Assembly (NCBI GenBank): GCA_030596605.1
Contig: JAUVJI010000019.1
Span: forward strand, 1 to 42,199
DNA: 42,199 nucleotides
Direction: 5' to 3'
DNA from: Bacteroidales bacterium
GTDB taxonomy: Bacteria > Bacteroidota > Bacteroidia > Bacteroidales > JAADJA01
Part shown: positions 32,977 through 42,199 of the stretch, in pieces
Layout: each line of letters starts with the position of its first letter
Numbering within the stretch: the first letter of the stretch is position 1
Translations under genes and position numbers: made by a program
The notes under the pieces: model-generated
What the model was told of the DNA's origin: nothing
The model's database searches: none
Seen by the model: only the letters and a program-made list of their open reading frames with translations

Positions 32977-34638
32977 ATGTTAAAAGGACATCCTAAAGGT
33001 TTATTGGTAGCCTTTTTCTCCAACATGGGGGAGCGATTTGGCTTTTACACCATGATGGCTATTCTTGTTTTATTCCTTCAGGCAAAGTACGACCTGTCAG
33101 CAGAATCTGCAGGCAGTATTTATAGCTGGTTTTACTTTGCAATTTATGCCCTTGCGCTGATTGGGGGTATTCTTGCTGATTGGTCTAAGCGCTATAAAAC
33201 AGTCATCCTGTTTGGAATAATTATCATGTTTGCCGGATATATATTAATGGCCTTGCCGGGCCTTTCACAGACAGCCACTATTTCCAGCTTGTTTGTCATT
33301 GCATTCGGGAATGGATTGTTTAAAGGTAATTTGCAAGCAGTTGTCGGCCAGATGTATGATGACCCCAAATATTCCAAATTCCGTGATTCTGCATTTATGA
33401 TATTTTATATGGGTATCAATATAGGTGCTTTCTTTGCGCCATTTGTGGCAACGGGTGTTAGAAACTGGATGCTAAAGACAAACGGTTTTCTCCACGATGG
33501 CAGCTTACCTTCTCTTTGCCATCAATACCAGAATGGTAATATGCAAAACCTCGACAGGTTTCAGGTATTAGCTGATAAGGTAAATTTATCCGGGACTGTA
33601 AGTGATCTTGGAGCATTTGCTACTGAATACCTCGAGGTTTTCGCAAGGGGTTATAATTATGCTTTTGGAATTGCTGCCGGCGCTATGGTGATCTCTCTGT
33701 TGGTATATATAATTTTTAACCGTCATTTACCGGCCAAACACGTAGAAGCCAAGAAAAATGATAAAGAAGTCGTTAAAATGCCATGGTCCGAAGAAAAACC
33801 TCGTCTTATTTCACTTGGGCTCGTATTCATCGTTGTTATATTTTTCTGGATGTCATTCCACCAAAACGGACTTACATTAACAATGTTCGCACGGGATTAT
33901 ACTGTTAAAGCAGTAGGAGCATTCACATATCTCTTTTTTGACCTGAACCAGATACTTGCATTTGTGGGTACCATAGTTGGAATTGTCTTGTTATTCAATA
34001 AAAAATTAAAATCAACCTGGAAAATGGTTGGCGCAGCTATGATTGTGGGCTTTGGTTATCTGACCTATTATTTTTACTCCCACAATGATCCTACAACCAA
34101 TCCTATTGAACCTGAGATTTTCCAATCATATAACCCCCTGTTTATTGTTACCCTTACATTTTTGGTTATGGGTATTTTCAGTTGGATGAATAAAAAAGGT
34201 ATTGAACCTTCAACACCAAGGAAGATAGGGATAGGTATGCTCATTGCGTCATTGGGATTTGTAATTATTTTAGTTGGTTCTCTCGACCTTACATCTCCTT
34301 TCGAACTGTTAGGGCAACCTGTTCTGGATGATGGCAGGGTTTCACCATACTGGCTGATGAGTAGTTACCTTATCCTGACTATCGCTGAACTTTTCTTAAG
34401 CCCCATGGGATTATCATTTGTTTCCAAAGTTTCACCCCCACGATTCCAGGGACTTATGCAAGGTGGATGGTTGCTAGCAACTGCCCTTGGAAACAAACTG
34501 TTGTTCGTAGGTTCCTTTATGTGGGACAGGATACCACTTTGGTCATTATGGCTCATTTTCGTGATTTGTTGCCTCGCTTCGGCAGCCTTTATTTTCTCAA
34601 TCATGAAACGGCTTGAAAAAGTTACAGGTAAAGCATAA
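32977..34638 (+). CDS. POT-family proton-coupled peptide transporter
   Basis: This 553-aa membrane protein belongs to the proton-dependent oligopeptide transporter family. The family motif lies in helix 1 (FSNMGERFGFYTMMAILVLF, with E19-R20 in place of the ExxER pair). About 12-14 membrane helices are visible. A long outer loop occurs between about 165 and 220 (LKTNGFLHDGSLPSLCHQYQ), beyond the length of the E. coli transporters but common in Bacteroidota. It is predicted to import di- and tripeptides with protons. It is monocistronic: its own promoter lies upstream and a hairpin terminator 22 bp downstream. Confidence 0.9.
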   Translation: MLKGHPKGLLVAFFSNMGERFGFYTMMAILVLFLQAKYDLSAESAGSIYSWFYFAIYALALIGGILADWSKRYKTVILFGIIIMFAGYILMALPGLSQTATISSLFVIAFGNGLFKGNLQAVVGQMYDDPKYSKFRDSAFMIFYMGINIGAFFAPFVATGVRNWMLKTNGFLHDGSLPSLCHQYQNGNMQNLDRFQVLADKVNLSGTVSDLGAFATEYLEVFARGYNYAFGIAAGAMVISLLVYIIFNRHLPAKHVEAKKNDKEVVKMPWSEEKPRLISLGLVFIVVIFFWMSFHQNGLTLTMFARDYTVKAVGAFTYLFFDLNQILAFVGTIVGIVLLFNKKLKSTWKMVGAAMIVGFGYLTYYFYSHNDPTTNPIEPEIFQSYNPLFIVTLTFLVMGIFSWMNKKGIEPSTPRKIGIGMLIASLGFVIILVGSLDLTSPFELLGQPVLDDGRVSPYWLMSSYLILTIAELFLSPMGLSFVSKVSPPRFQGLMQGGWLLATALGNKLLFVGSFMWDRIPLWSLWLIFVICCLASAAFIFSIMKRLEKVTGKA

Positions 34639-34659
34639 ATTACAAAATAGATTATTTTT

Positions 34660-34689
34660 GAAGGGTGACTATTTATTGGTCACCCTTTT
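34660..34689 (+). terminator. Intrinsic terminator of the POT gene
   Basis: Stem AAGGGTGAC (34661-34669) pairs with GTCACCCTT (34679-34687), with a short AT-rich loop and a T-run at the 3' side. It lies between the POT stop (34638) and the radical SAM start (34703). Confidence 0.8.
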
Positions 34690-34702
34690 CTGATTTTGAT
34701 AA

Positions 34703-35644
34703 ATGGAATATCCCTGGGGACATAATCGCAGATTCAATTCCTACAGTGAATATTTTAAAAAGGAATTTGGAGAACGGGTACAAAAAGTATCGGTTGATGC
34801 TGGATTTACATGTCCGAACAGGGATGGATCACTTGCTTTTGGTGGATGCACCTATTGTAACAATGACGCCTTTAATCCTTCTTATTGCAGCTCAACAAAA
34901 TCTATAACACAGCAACTTGCAGAAGGCATCGAATTTCATTTAAAGCGCTACCGTCGTGCCAATAAATACCTGGCCTATTTTCAAACGTATTCCAATACTT
35001 ATGGCAAATTAGAACATTTAAAAAAGATCTATGCTGAAGCCCTGAATCATCCAAAAGTAATCGGACTGGTTATCGGAACCCGGCCCGATTGCATTGATGA
35101 TGAAAAACTGAAATATTTTCAGGAATTAAATAAAGACAAATACATTATCCTTGAATATGGCATTGAATCATGTTACAACAAAACCCTGAAAAAAATAAAC
35201 CGGCAGCATACTTTCGAACAAAGTGTAGAAGCCATTGAAAGAACAGCATCTTTTGGAATAAAAACAGGCGCCCACATCATTTTTGGGTTGCCGGAAGAAA
35301 CAAGGGAAGAGATGCTTCAAGAGGCTACAATTCTTTCCGAATTGCCGTTGAATAATATTAAATTCCATCAACTGCAAATAATTAAAAATACGGCAATGGC
35401 TAAGAATTATGTGGGAAGTCCCAAAAATTTCAATTTGTTTTCACTGGAAGATTATATTGAGTTTATCATAAAGTTTATTGAAAAACTAAACCCTGAATTT
35501 ATCATAGAACGGTTTACCGGTGAAGTGCCTCCCCGCTTTCTTGCAGGACCAAATTGGGGGCTTATCAGAAATGACCAGATCAACTCTTTAATTGAAAAAA
35601 AGCTGGAAAAATTAAATACCTGGCAGGGACGATTATTTAAATAA
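34703..35644 (+). CDS. TIGR01212 (YhcC-like) radical SAM protein
   Basis: This 313-aa radical SAM protein belongs to the YhcC-like group. The cluster ligands are C37, C49 and C52 in CPNRDGSLAFGGCTYC, a family-specific spacing rather than the classic CxxxCxxC. Nearby segments typical of the group are YLAYFQTYSNTYG, VIGTRPDCIDDEKL and AHIIFGLPEETREEML. The substrate is not established for the family as far as I know. It has no partner on its strand, and the terminator just before it keeps it apart from the POT gene, so it must have a promoter of its own that I cannot see. Confidence 0.88.
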   Translation: MEYPWGHNRRFNSYSEYFKKEFGERVQKVSVDAGFTCPNRDGSLAFGGCTYCNNDAFNPSYCSSTKSITQQLAEGIEFHLKRYRRANKYLAYFQTYSNTYGKLEHLKKIYAEALNHPKVIGLVIGTRPDCIDDEKLKYFQELNKDKYIILEYGIESCYNKTLKKINRQHTFEQSVEAIERTASFGIKTGAHIIFGLPEETREEMLQEATILSELPLNNIKFHQLQIIKNTAMAKNYVGSPKNFNLFSLEDYIEFIIKFIEKLNPEFIIERFTGEVPPRFLAGPNWGLIRNDQINSLIEKKLEKLNTWQGRLFK

Positions 35645-35788
35645 TCAGAGAAAATAAAACATAATTTATATGTAGCTTGATTTACAAACACAATATATGA
35701 GATTAAAAGCAACCAATATTCATCTTTCAATGTCTATATTTTGCATACCCTCTTTCGCATAAAATTTCAGATAATTATTAATAAATTA

Positions 35789-35818
35789 TTTGGGGTTTTT
35801 AAAAAATATCTATATTTG
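35789..35818 (+). promoter_or_regulatory. Bacteroidota promoter of the giant surface protein
   Basis: TTTG (35789-35792), 18 bp, then TATATTTG (35811-35818) fits the TTTG / TAnnTTTG consensus. The transcript would start near 35825, about 50 nt before the ATG at 35875. Confidence 0.7.
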
Positions 35819-35874
35819 CTGTTCAGAAAAAAAATGAATCACTTAAATTATTTCATTAACTAAATTTTATTATT

Positions 35875-38800
35875 ATGAAAGTTTTTACAAAATTAGGAAT
35901 TACACTCCTTGTTGTTTTTATTACAACAGGAATGTTATGGGCGCAATCATCGTATGATATTGGCCCCAAGAAGCCAACCGCTCCGATTGCCTCGGAAGCG
36001 ATGTTTGACTTACAATTTGACTGGCCCGTAGGGGTTGGTGGTGGTGAAGCCGGAATTGAAACAGACGGCAGCTACATTTATACCACCAAATGGAACGGTT
36101 CCGATTTCTATCGTTACCAAATGGACGGAACCTACATCGAATCATTTACTTGTGGTTCGGCCGCTTCTGTCAGGGATTTGGCTTATGATGGTACTTACTT
36201 TTATGGTGGCGCTGCATCACCAACCGTCTATGAAATGGACTTCGATGCACAAAATACTGTAAGTACATTTTCCGCTCCTACCGATTGCAGGGCAATTGCT
36301 TACAACGAAGAAGATGATGCATTCTATGCCAATAATTGGGGTAGCGCTATTACCAAATTCGACAAAACAGGTGCTAACCTCGGAAGCTGGTCTGTAGGAC
36401 CAATTGGCGACAGCTATTATGGCTTTGCTTATGATAACTATAGCCCCGGTGCACCGTTTCTTTGGGGATATGCCCAGGTAGGTACAACCCTGAATGAGCT
36501 GATTCAGATGTCATTGCCCGACGGAGCTGAAACAGGAACCTATTTTGATGTAGGATCTGTTGCAGCTGTTGGAACCGGTATTGCCGGTGGTATGGCCATT
36601 GATGATAACCTGGTAAGCGGTTTTTGGACCATTATAGGTACATCTCAGAATGTAAACATTTGGGGACTTGAACTGACACCAAGCGGACCACCTCTGACCG
36701 ATGATATTGGTGTTTCTGCCATCGTTGCCCCTTCAAGTGGTGTTAACCTCGGTTCGGCTGAAGTGGTAACAATAACCGTTAAGAACCATGGCACTGAAGC
36801 ACAGTCCAACTTTGATGTTGATTTTACACTTGACGGTGGTACACCTGTAACGGAAACCATTTCTGCAACCATTAACGGTGGTGATACTTACGATCATACC
36901 TTTGGAACTACAGTAGATTTATCAGCTCTTGGAGATTATGTATTTGTAGCATGTACTTACCTTGCAGGTGATGAAAATCCTGGTAATGATTGTAAGACCA
37001 AGACGGTTAGCAACAATGTACCGGAATACTGTGATGCTTCTACTACTACTGAAGATGAGTGGATTATGGATGTAATTTGTGGTGATATTAATAATCTTGG
37101 CACCGGATGGCAAGGTGGTGTTGCAGATTATACCGACCAATGGACTACCATTGATGCAGGCGCTTCAGAAGACATTACTATTGAAAATGGAAATGCCTGG
37201 ACAAGTGATATTGTATATTGCTGGGTTGACTGGAACATGGATTACGTATTTGAACAAGGCGGCAATGAGGAATTTCAGTTAACAAATGTTGGTGGTGCCG
37301 GACAAACATTCACAGGCGCTATTTCTGTTCCTGCAGGTACAGGAAATGATTTATACAGGATGCGTGTAAGGATGACTTATAGCACAGCTCCAACTCCTTG
37401 CGGAAACTCCAGCTATGGTGAAGTAGAAGACTATTCTATCATGGTTGGCGAAGCAGTTATAGGCCACCTTGATGGAACTGTAACCGCTGTTGGCGGAGGC
37501 GCAATCGAAGGTGCTACTGTTACTTTGGATGGAACTTCTTATTCCGGTACTACAGGACCTGGTGGTACTTACCTTATCGAAAATATTAATATTGGTAATT
37601 ATACTGCTGAATGTACAGCATCCGGTTATCAAACTGCCACAGCTCCGGTTACCATTACAGAAAACGTAACCACTACACAAGACTTTGAACTGGAAGAAGC
37701 AAGTATGCTTGATCCTCCAATCAACTTTGACGCAGTAGTACAGGATGAGGATGATGTTTATTGTACCTGGGAACCTCCTGGAGGAGGCCCCGGACCAGGT
37801 GAATGGATCTATTGGGATGCAGGTGTAAACACAGGTAACGGTATTGGTTTAACCAACGGAGGTACTTTTTATGTTGCTTCTCATTGGTTACCTGCTGAAT
37901 TAACTGCATATGATGGTTACAACCTGACACAAATTTCATTCTTTGCAAACGGTGACGCCGCTGCATCTTATGAACTTATGGTATGGACAGGCGCAAATGC
38001 AGGCACATTGGTTTCTTCACAAGTAGTTTCCAGCTTTACAGTAGATGACTGGAATGAAGTTGCACTTGGCGCACCTGTTACCATTGATGCCTCACAGGAA
38101 TTATGGTTTGGATATAATGTAACTCACGCAGCCGGTACATTCCCTGCAGGTTGTGATGATGGCCCTGCCATCCAGTACAGCGGTGATATGATTGCATTAG
38201 ACGGCACAACATGGGTATCCATGTCAGCTGAATATGGACTCGACTACAACTGGAACATCTGGGGCTGGGTTGAAGAAACAGATGCTGTTTATCCTGCTAA
38301 ACAATTAGTAAAAGAGTACACAGCTTCTACAGGATCAATTGCTGCAAGCGGTACTGCAAACACTTATAACAAATTTGTACCGACAGATAATAAAGACCTG
38401 TTAGGTTATAATGTTTATAATAGTGATGAATTATTTATCGACTATACTACTGCTCTTGAATACCTGCATACAAATGTTCCGGCAGGAACGTATGATTACT
38501 GGGCAACTGCAGTTTATGATGAAGGTGAATCAGGACCATCCAACACGGATGAAGTTACAATAGAAGGTGGCAGTTCCTTTATCTTCTGCGATGACTTTGA
38601 ATCATACAATGTGGGTGAGCAACTTGTAGTACAAAATCCTGATGACTGGACAACCTGGAGTGGCGCTGCCGGAAATGCTGAAGATCCATACATTATTGAT
38701 CAGGATGGAAATGCAGTTAATATTACAGGTACAAACGACCTCGTTTATTTAATGCCAAACTATACATCAGGATATTACGAAATGACTTTCGATATTTATA

Positions 38801-41800
38801 TACCTGATGGCGGTGATGGATACTTTAATACCTTGCAGGAATTTGATCCCACTCCAACATGGGGTATGCAAGTGTATTTCGGACATACCAATTATGGTGA
38901 AGGTAATATTGACGGTGGTGGAGCCCTTGCACAGATATTTACATTTGATTATGATACGTGGATGGCTGTTAAAGTAACAGTTGACCTCGATGCAGACTGG
39001 GGAGAATTCTTCCTTGATGATGTTCTGATCCATGGTTGGATTTGGAGTTCCGGCACTTTTGGAACAGGTACACTTAACCAACTCGGCGCTAACAACTTTT
39101 ACGCATGGGACGGTGGTGTTAATGCCAACCCGAATTACTATTTCGATAATTATTGCTTAGGAGAAGGAGGCGTACCTCCTCCACCACTATGTACCTTTTT
39201 CGACGACTTCGAAGCATATAATGTTGACGAACAGCTTGTAGTGCAAAACCCTGTTGACTGGACAACATGGAGTGGCGCTGCCGGAAATGCTGAAGACCCA
39301 TATGTAATTGACTTTGGTGGAAATGTTGTCAATATTACTGGTACAAATGACCTGGTTTATGTAATTCCAAACTATATTACAGGATACTACGAAATATCTT
39401 TCGACATGTATGTACCTGATGGAGGTGATGGGTATTTTAATACCTTGCAGGAATTTGCTCCTGTTACATCATGGGGTATGCAGGTTTACTTCGGGCATAC
39501 CAATTATAATGAAGGTAATATTGATGCAGGTGGTGCGCTTGCACAGATATTTACATTTGATTATGATACATGGATGGCTGTAAAAGTAACAGTTGACCTC
39601 GATGCAGACTGGGGAGAATTCTTTCTCGATGATGTCTTGATCCATGGTTGGGTTTGGAGTACCGGTGCTTTTGGAACCAATACCCTGAACCAGTTAGGCG
39701 GTAGTAATTTCTTTGCATGGGACGGTGGCGTTTATGCCAATCCAAATTATTACTTCGATAATTACTGCTACCTTATGGAAGGCGAACCACTTGATCCGCC
39801 ACAAAATCCATTTGCTGAAGTTGTTGGTCCTGACTTAAATGATGTTCATTTTACATGGGATCCTCCATCAGGTGGCTCAGGTGAATTGATTGAGCTTGTA
39901 CAGCATGATGGCACATACTCAAATGCATATTACCAGGCATATGACAACGGCTATGGTGTGGTTTATGACATTTCTGCTTATCCTGACTGTACCCTTGAGT
40001 TTGTTGACTATCGTCATTCTCCATGGGGCATTACAGGTACCTGGGATTATAAACTTCACGTTGTTGACTGGGATACATACACAGAGGTATATGTTACTGA
40101 TGTTTTACAATCAACCGGTAATGATATCTGGGAAGAAGGTATTCCTCTCGGATCATTGGCAGGTCAATCGGGACTTGTTGGTGTATTCCTTGAGCCTATG
40201 AGTAACGATCCGGCTGACGCTTATCCATGTCTTGACGGTGATAATGCACTTGATGGCATGTCATATTATGGGCCATTAAGCGATTACAGTGGAATGTCTT
40301 TATCAACAGATGTTGGTGACTTCCTGGTGGATCTATGGATCATGACTGCTGAAGACAAAATTGTTGTTAAGCCGCCTAAGGTTCAGATCACTGCTCCTGG
40401 TAACGGTATTGGCAGAAATGGTACTACATCACTTACCGGAACTGAATATACGCTGAAGCAAACTGAAAATACAAAATCAGTTAAGGCAGAACTGGAAGGA
40501 TACAATGTTTTCCGCAATGGAACTTTTCAAGATTATGTTCCAGCTCCAACCACAGAGTATGACGATCTGGATCTCAGTACCGGCACATATGAGTATTGCG
40601 TATCTGCAGTATATGATGACGGTGAATCTATTCAGGTATGTGCTGATCCTCCTATTGTAATTGCACCTCAATATCCTCCGGGACCAACCAACTTGCAAGG
40701 ACCTGATTGGGCATATATTTACGACGAGGTTGAATTAACATGGGATGCACCCGGTGAAGGCGAGTGGATCTATTGGGATTCAGGGGAGAACACAGGAAAC
40801 GGAATCGGCCTGACCAATGGCGGAACATTCAGTTGTGCATCACGTTGGTATCCCGACCAGCTTGGACCTTACAACGGATTTCAACTGTTGAAAGTACTCT
40901 TCTATGCCAACGGCGATCCGGCAGCTACCTATGTCATTAAAGCATGGACAGGCGCTAACGGAACAAATGAAGTGTTTAGCCAGGATGTAGGCAGCTTTAA
41001 TGTTGATGACTGGAATGAAGTTACTTTGACTAACCCTGTAACCATTAGCGCTGCAGATGACTTCTGGTTTGGTTATGAAGTAACCCATGGAGCTGGTACT
41101 TTCCCGGGTGGTTGCGATGATGGCCCTGCTGTTGCTTACAACGGTGATATGATCTCAACCGGTGGTGGCTGGGTATCCATGTCAATTGATTACGGCCTGG
41201 ATTACAACTGGAACATCCACGGTTATGTAGGGCTTGCCGATGGCAAAGTTGCAGATCCGATGGTGAAAATTGTACAACCAACTTCTACAGGTACTGACTT
41301 TATTGCATCCGGTTCAAATGGAACTAATAATAAGTTTGTTCCAAATGATAACAAAGATCTCGATTATTACAATGTATATCGTAAAGATTACGGCGCATCA
41401 TTCTTTGCTGTAATTGGTACAACTACAGAAACAGAATATACTGATAGTGGTAATTTTGATGAAACAGGTATTTATTATTATTATGTTACAGCAGTTTGGG
41501 ATCCGGAAGGTGAATCGCTGCCATCTGATACTATTGAAGTTGACATATTAACAGGTATTGAAGAAATTATTTTCAACAGTACTTCAATTTTCCCGAACCC
41601 GGCTTCAGATGTTGTTAACATTGAGTCAGACTTCGAAATTGTTTCACTGAAGGTTTACAGCCATACAGGACAAATTGTTGCTGATGAATTGATCAACAAC
41701 AATATCTATCGTTTCGATGCTTCGCAATTCAATGCAGGAATTTATATGTTCCAGATTGTTACTGCAGAAGGTACGATTACAAAACGAATTATTATTCAAT

Positions 41801-41802
41801 AG
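35875..41802 (+). CDS. Giant modular T9SS-exported surface protein
   Basis: This 1975-aa protein has a signal peptide (1-23, cut after LWA). Domains in order: beta-propeller-like blades (about 45-270); a CARDB-type Ig domain (about 275-382, VSAIVAPSSGVNLGSAEVVT); a GEVED domain (about 396-527, ending SSYGEVEDYSIMV); a carboxypeptidase-regulatory-like domain (about 529-607); unit A (about 643-802); two adjacent lectin-like units (904-1107 and 1108-1305) that are mostly identical; a divergent middle (about 1305-1600); a second unit A (about 1630-1785); an Fn3-like domain; and a T9SS type A sorting domain (about 1904-1975, SIFPNPASDVVNIES). It is probably a surface adhesin or glycan-binding protein; I see no catalytic motif. 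A strong terminator follows. Confidence 0.88.
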   Translation: MKVFTKLGITLLVVFITTGMLWAQSSYDIGPKKPTAPIASEAMFDLQFDWPVGVGGGEAGIETDGSYIYTTKWNGSDFYRYQMDGTYIESFTCGSAASVRDLAYDGTYFYGGAASPTVYEMDFDAQNTVSTFSAPTDCRAIAYNEEDDAFYANNWGSAITKFDKTGANLGSWSVGPIGDSYYGFAYDNYSPGAPFLWGYAQVGTTLNELIQMSLPDGAETGTYFDVGSVAAVGTGIAGGMAIDDNLVSGFWTIIGTSQNVNIWGLELTPSGPPLTDDIGVSAIVAPSSGVNLGSAEVVTITVKNHGTEAQSNFDVDFTLDGGTPVTETISATINGGDTYDHTFGTTVDLSALGDYVFVACTYLAGDENPGNDCKTKTVSNNVPEYCDASTTTEDEWIMDVICGDINNLGTGWQGGVADYTDQWTTIDAGASEDITIENGNAWTSDIVYCWVDWNMDYVFEQGGNEEFQLTNVGGAGQTFTGAISVPAGTGNDLYRMRVRMTYSTAPTPCGNSSYGEVEDYSIMVGEAVIGHLDGTVTAVGGGAIEGATVTLDGTSYSGTTGPGGTYLIENINIGNYTAECTASGYQTATAPVTITENVTTTQDFELEEASMLDPPINFDAVVQDEDDVYCTWEPPGGGPGPGEWIYWDAGVNTGNGIGLTNGGTFYVASHWLPAELTAYDGYNLTQISFFANGDAAASYELMVWTGANAGTLVSSQVVSSFTVDDWNEVALGAPVTIDASQELWFGYNVTHAAGTFPAGCDDGPAIQYSGDMIALDGTTWVSMSAEYGLDYNWNIWGWVEETDAVYPAKQLVKEYTASTGSIAASGTANTYNKFVPTDNKDLLGYNVYNSDELFIDYTTALEYLHTNVPAGTYDYWATAVYDEGESGPSNTDEVTIEGGSSFIFCDDFESYNVGEQLVVQNPDDWTTWSGAAGNAEDPYIIDQDGNAVNITGTNDLVYLMPNYTSGYYEMTFDIYIPDGGDGYFNTLQEFDPTPTWGMQVYFGHTNYGEGNIDGGGALAQIFTFDYDTWMAVKVTVDLDADWGEFFLDDVLIHGWIWSSGTFGTGTLNQLGANNFYAWDGGVNANPNYYFDNYCLGEGGVPPPPLCTFFDDFEAYNVDEQLVVQNPVDWTTWSGAAGNAEDPYVIDFGGNVVNITGTNDLVYVIPNYITGYYEISFDMYVPDGGDGYFNTLQEFAPVTSWGMQVYFGHTNYNEGNIDAGGALAQIFTFDYDTWMAVKVTVDLDADWGEFFLDDVLIHGWVWSTGAFGTNTLNQLGGSNFFAWDGGVYANPNYYFDNYCYLMEGEPLDPPQNPFAEVVGPDLNDVHFTWDPPSGGSGELIELVQHDGTYSNAYYQAYDNGYGVVYDISAYPDCTLEFVDYRHSPWGITGTWDYKLHVVDWDTYTEVYVTDVLQSTGNDIWEEGIPLGSLAGQSGLVGVFLEPMSNDPADAYPCLDGDNALDGMSYYGPLSDYSGMSLSTDVGDFLVDLWIMTAEDKIVVKPPKVQITAPGNGIGRNGTTSLTGTEYTLKQTENTKSVKAELEGYNVFRNGTFQDYVPAPTTEYDDLDLSTGTYEYCVSAVYDDGESIQVCADPPIVIAPQYPPGPTNLQGPDWAYIYDEVELTWDAPGEGEWIYWDSGENTGNGIGLTNGGTFSCASRWYPDQLGPYNGFQLLKVLFYANGDPAATYVIKAWTGANGTNEVFSQDVGSFNVDDWNEVTLTNPVTISAADDFWFGYEVTHGAGTFPGGCDDGPAVAYNGDMISTGGGWVSMSIDYGLDYNWNIHGYVGLADGKVADPMVKIVQPTSTGTDFIASGSNGTNNKFVPNDNKDLDYYNVYRKDYGASFFAVIGTTTETEYTDSGNFDETGIYYYYVTAVWDPEGESLPSDTIEVDILTGIEEIIFNSTSIFPNPASDVVNIESDFEIVSLKVYSHTGQIVADELINNNIYRFDASQFNAGIYMFQIVTAEGTITKRIIIQ
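38584..39780 (+). repeat. Tandem duplication inside the surface protein gene
   Basis: Two units of about 612 bp lie side by side (38584-39195 and 39196-about 39780). The encoded units share long identical runs such as DWTTWSGAAGNAEDPY and FDYDTWMAVKVTVDLDADWG, so the DNA is highly similar too. A second, more diverged pair (unit A) lies at about 37801-38280 and 40762-41230. Confidence 0.85.
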
Positions 41803-41821
41803 TAATTCTTAAAATAATTCA

Positions 41822-41856
41822 AAAAGAGGCTGTCCGATTTTTGGACAGCCTCTTTT
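41822..41856 (+). terminator. Strong intrinsic terminator after the surface protein gene
   Basis: The 14-bp stem AAAAGAGGCTGTCC (41822-41835) pairs perfectly with GGACAGCCTCTTTT (41843-41856) across a 7-nt T-rich loop, 20 bp after the stop codon. The A-run on the 5' side would let it work in both directions. Confidence 0.9.
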
Positions 41857-41980
41857 GTTATTATATGGATTTGAAATAAGGTATTGATATAGGGCAATCG
41901 GGTCTTAAATAATTACTGAAGTTTCGCACTTAATTAGAAACATGTAAATAACTGAAATTTATTGTTTTATATATGTAAAA

Positions 41981-42093
41981 TTTCTCCGTGTCTCTTTGTG
42001 TCTCCTTTGCGGCACTTTGTGAAATAGCCCTGCCTGCCGCAGGCAAGTGTTACACAGAGTTGCACAAAGAAGACACAGAGTTGCTCAAAGAAA
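41981..42093. repeat. Gene-less inverted array of CTTTGTG/CTTTGCG words
   Basis: Left arm 41981-42021 contains CTCCGTGT, CTCTTTGTGT, CTCCTTTGCGG and CACTTTGTG in steps of about 10 nt. Right arm 42048-42090 contains ACACAGAG, TTGCACAAAG, ACACAGAG and TTGCTCAAAG, i.e. the same words reversed. The centre holds a perfect 6-bp hairpin TGCCTG-CCG-CAGGCA (42031-42045). There is no open frame. The rest of the gene-free tail (41857-41980 and 42094-42199) shows nothing I can interpret. Confidence 0.65.
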
Positions 42094-42199
42094 AAATTAA
42101 AAGGAAATGGATAATTCAAAATGTTGATATTTAATAACATATTAGTTTTTTACTCTATTTAATACACACAATAACTGTAAATTAAGCGTTAATGCGAAA

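Noticed and set aside
34665-34907. An 80-aa frame overlapping the start of the radical SAM gene
   Set aside because: It starts in the terminator hairpin and is out of frame with a well-conserved protein.
36035-41281. Numerous open frames on both strands inside the giant surface protein gene
   Set aside because: They are out-of-frame shadows with unlikely compositions and no start signals of their own.

Overview
The window looks like chromosomal DNA of a free-living member of the Bacteroidota. The evidence is AT-rich DNA, weak ribosome binding sites, promoters of the TTTG / TAnnTTTG type, and several secreted proteins that end in a type IX secretion (T9SS) sorting domain with a YPNP-like motif. 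DUF4252 proteins next to an ECF sigma factor also fit that phylum. A complete 2-oxoglutarate dehydrogenase E1/E2 pair together with an FprA-type diiron flavoprotein suggests an organism that respires but must also cope with oxygen or nitric oxide under low-oxygen conditions. No rRNA, tRNA, CRISPR array or intact IS element is visible.

Layout. 0.2-4.2 kb (minus): polyphosphate kinase behind a SixA-type phosphatase, then a SPOR-domain protein behind a double-domain universal stress protein. 4.3-6.3 kb (plus): ruvB and queG, closely spaced. 6.3-7.8 kb: a T9SS-exported protein. 8.0-12.8 kb (minus): a lipoprotein, FprA flavoprotein and the topoisomerase IV A subunit. 12.9-14.5 kb: a secreted endonuclease/exonuclease/phosphatase-fold enzyme converging on a DUF2784 membrane protein. 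14.75-20.6 kb (plus): sucA, sucB, nadB. 20.6-22.4 kb: a remnant of a four-helix-bundle gene and a frameshifted T9SS protein with Asp-box and PKD features. 22.4-28.7 kb (plus): gamma-carbonic anhydrase, a polysaccharide deacetylase-like protein with a FemAB/GNAT-like partner, a GxxExxY gene, upp, a small membrane protein and an ABC permease. 28.7-30.0 kb (minus): an MFS transporter. 30.2-32.8 kb (minus): an ECF sigma / membrane-anchored putative anti-sigma / DUF4252 x2 / small membrane protein operon. 33.0-35.6 kb (plus): a POT-family transporter and a TIGR01212-type radical SAM protein. 35.9-41.8 kb: a 1975-residue modular surface protein with large internal duplications, closed by a strong terminator.

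The most unusual content is between the genes. The GxxExxY gene (a predicted PD-(D/E)xK nuclease-like protein) lies inside a 570-bp cassette with 26-bp inverted ends (25 of 26 matching) and inner arrays of the heptamer CGCAAAG that face each other across the gene. Gene-less inverted arrays of the same kind of words occur at 7.8 kb and 42.0 kb. A second family is hidden in the gaps around sucA, sucB, nadB and the carbonic anhydrase. These gaps hold degenerate arrays with an exact 7-nt period (TTTAGnn / nnCTAAA words), usually as inverted arms. One of them leads directly into the truncated four-helix-bundle gene. I read these as full, emptied and decayed versions of small gene cassettes with inverted shells. 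That reading is inference, while the repeats and their positions can be read directly.
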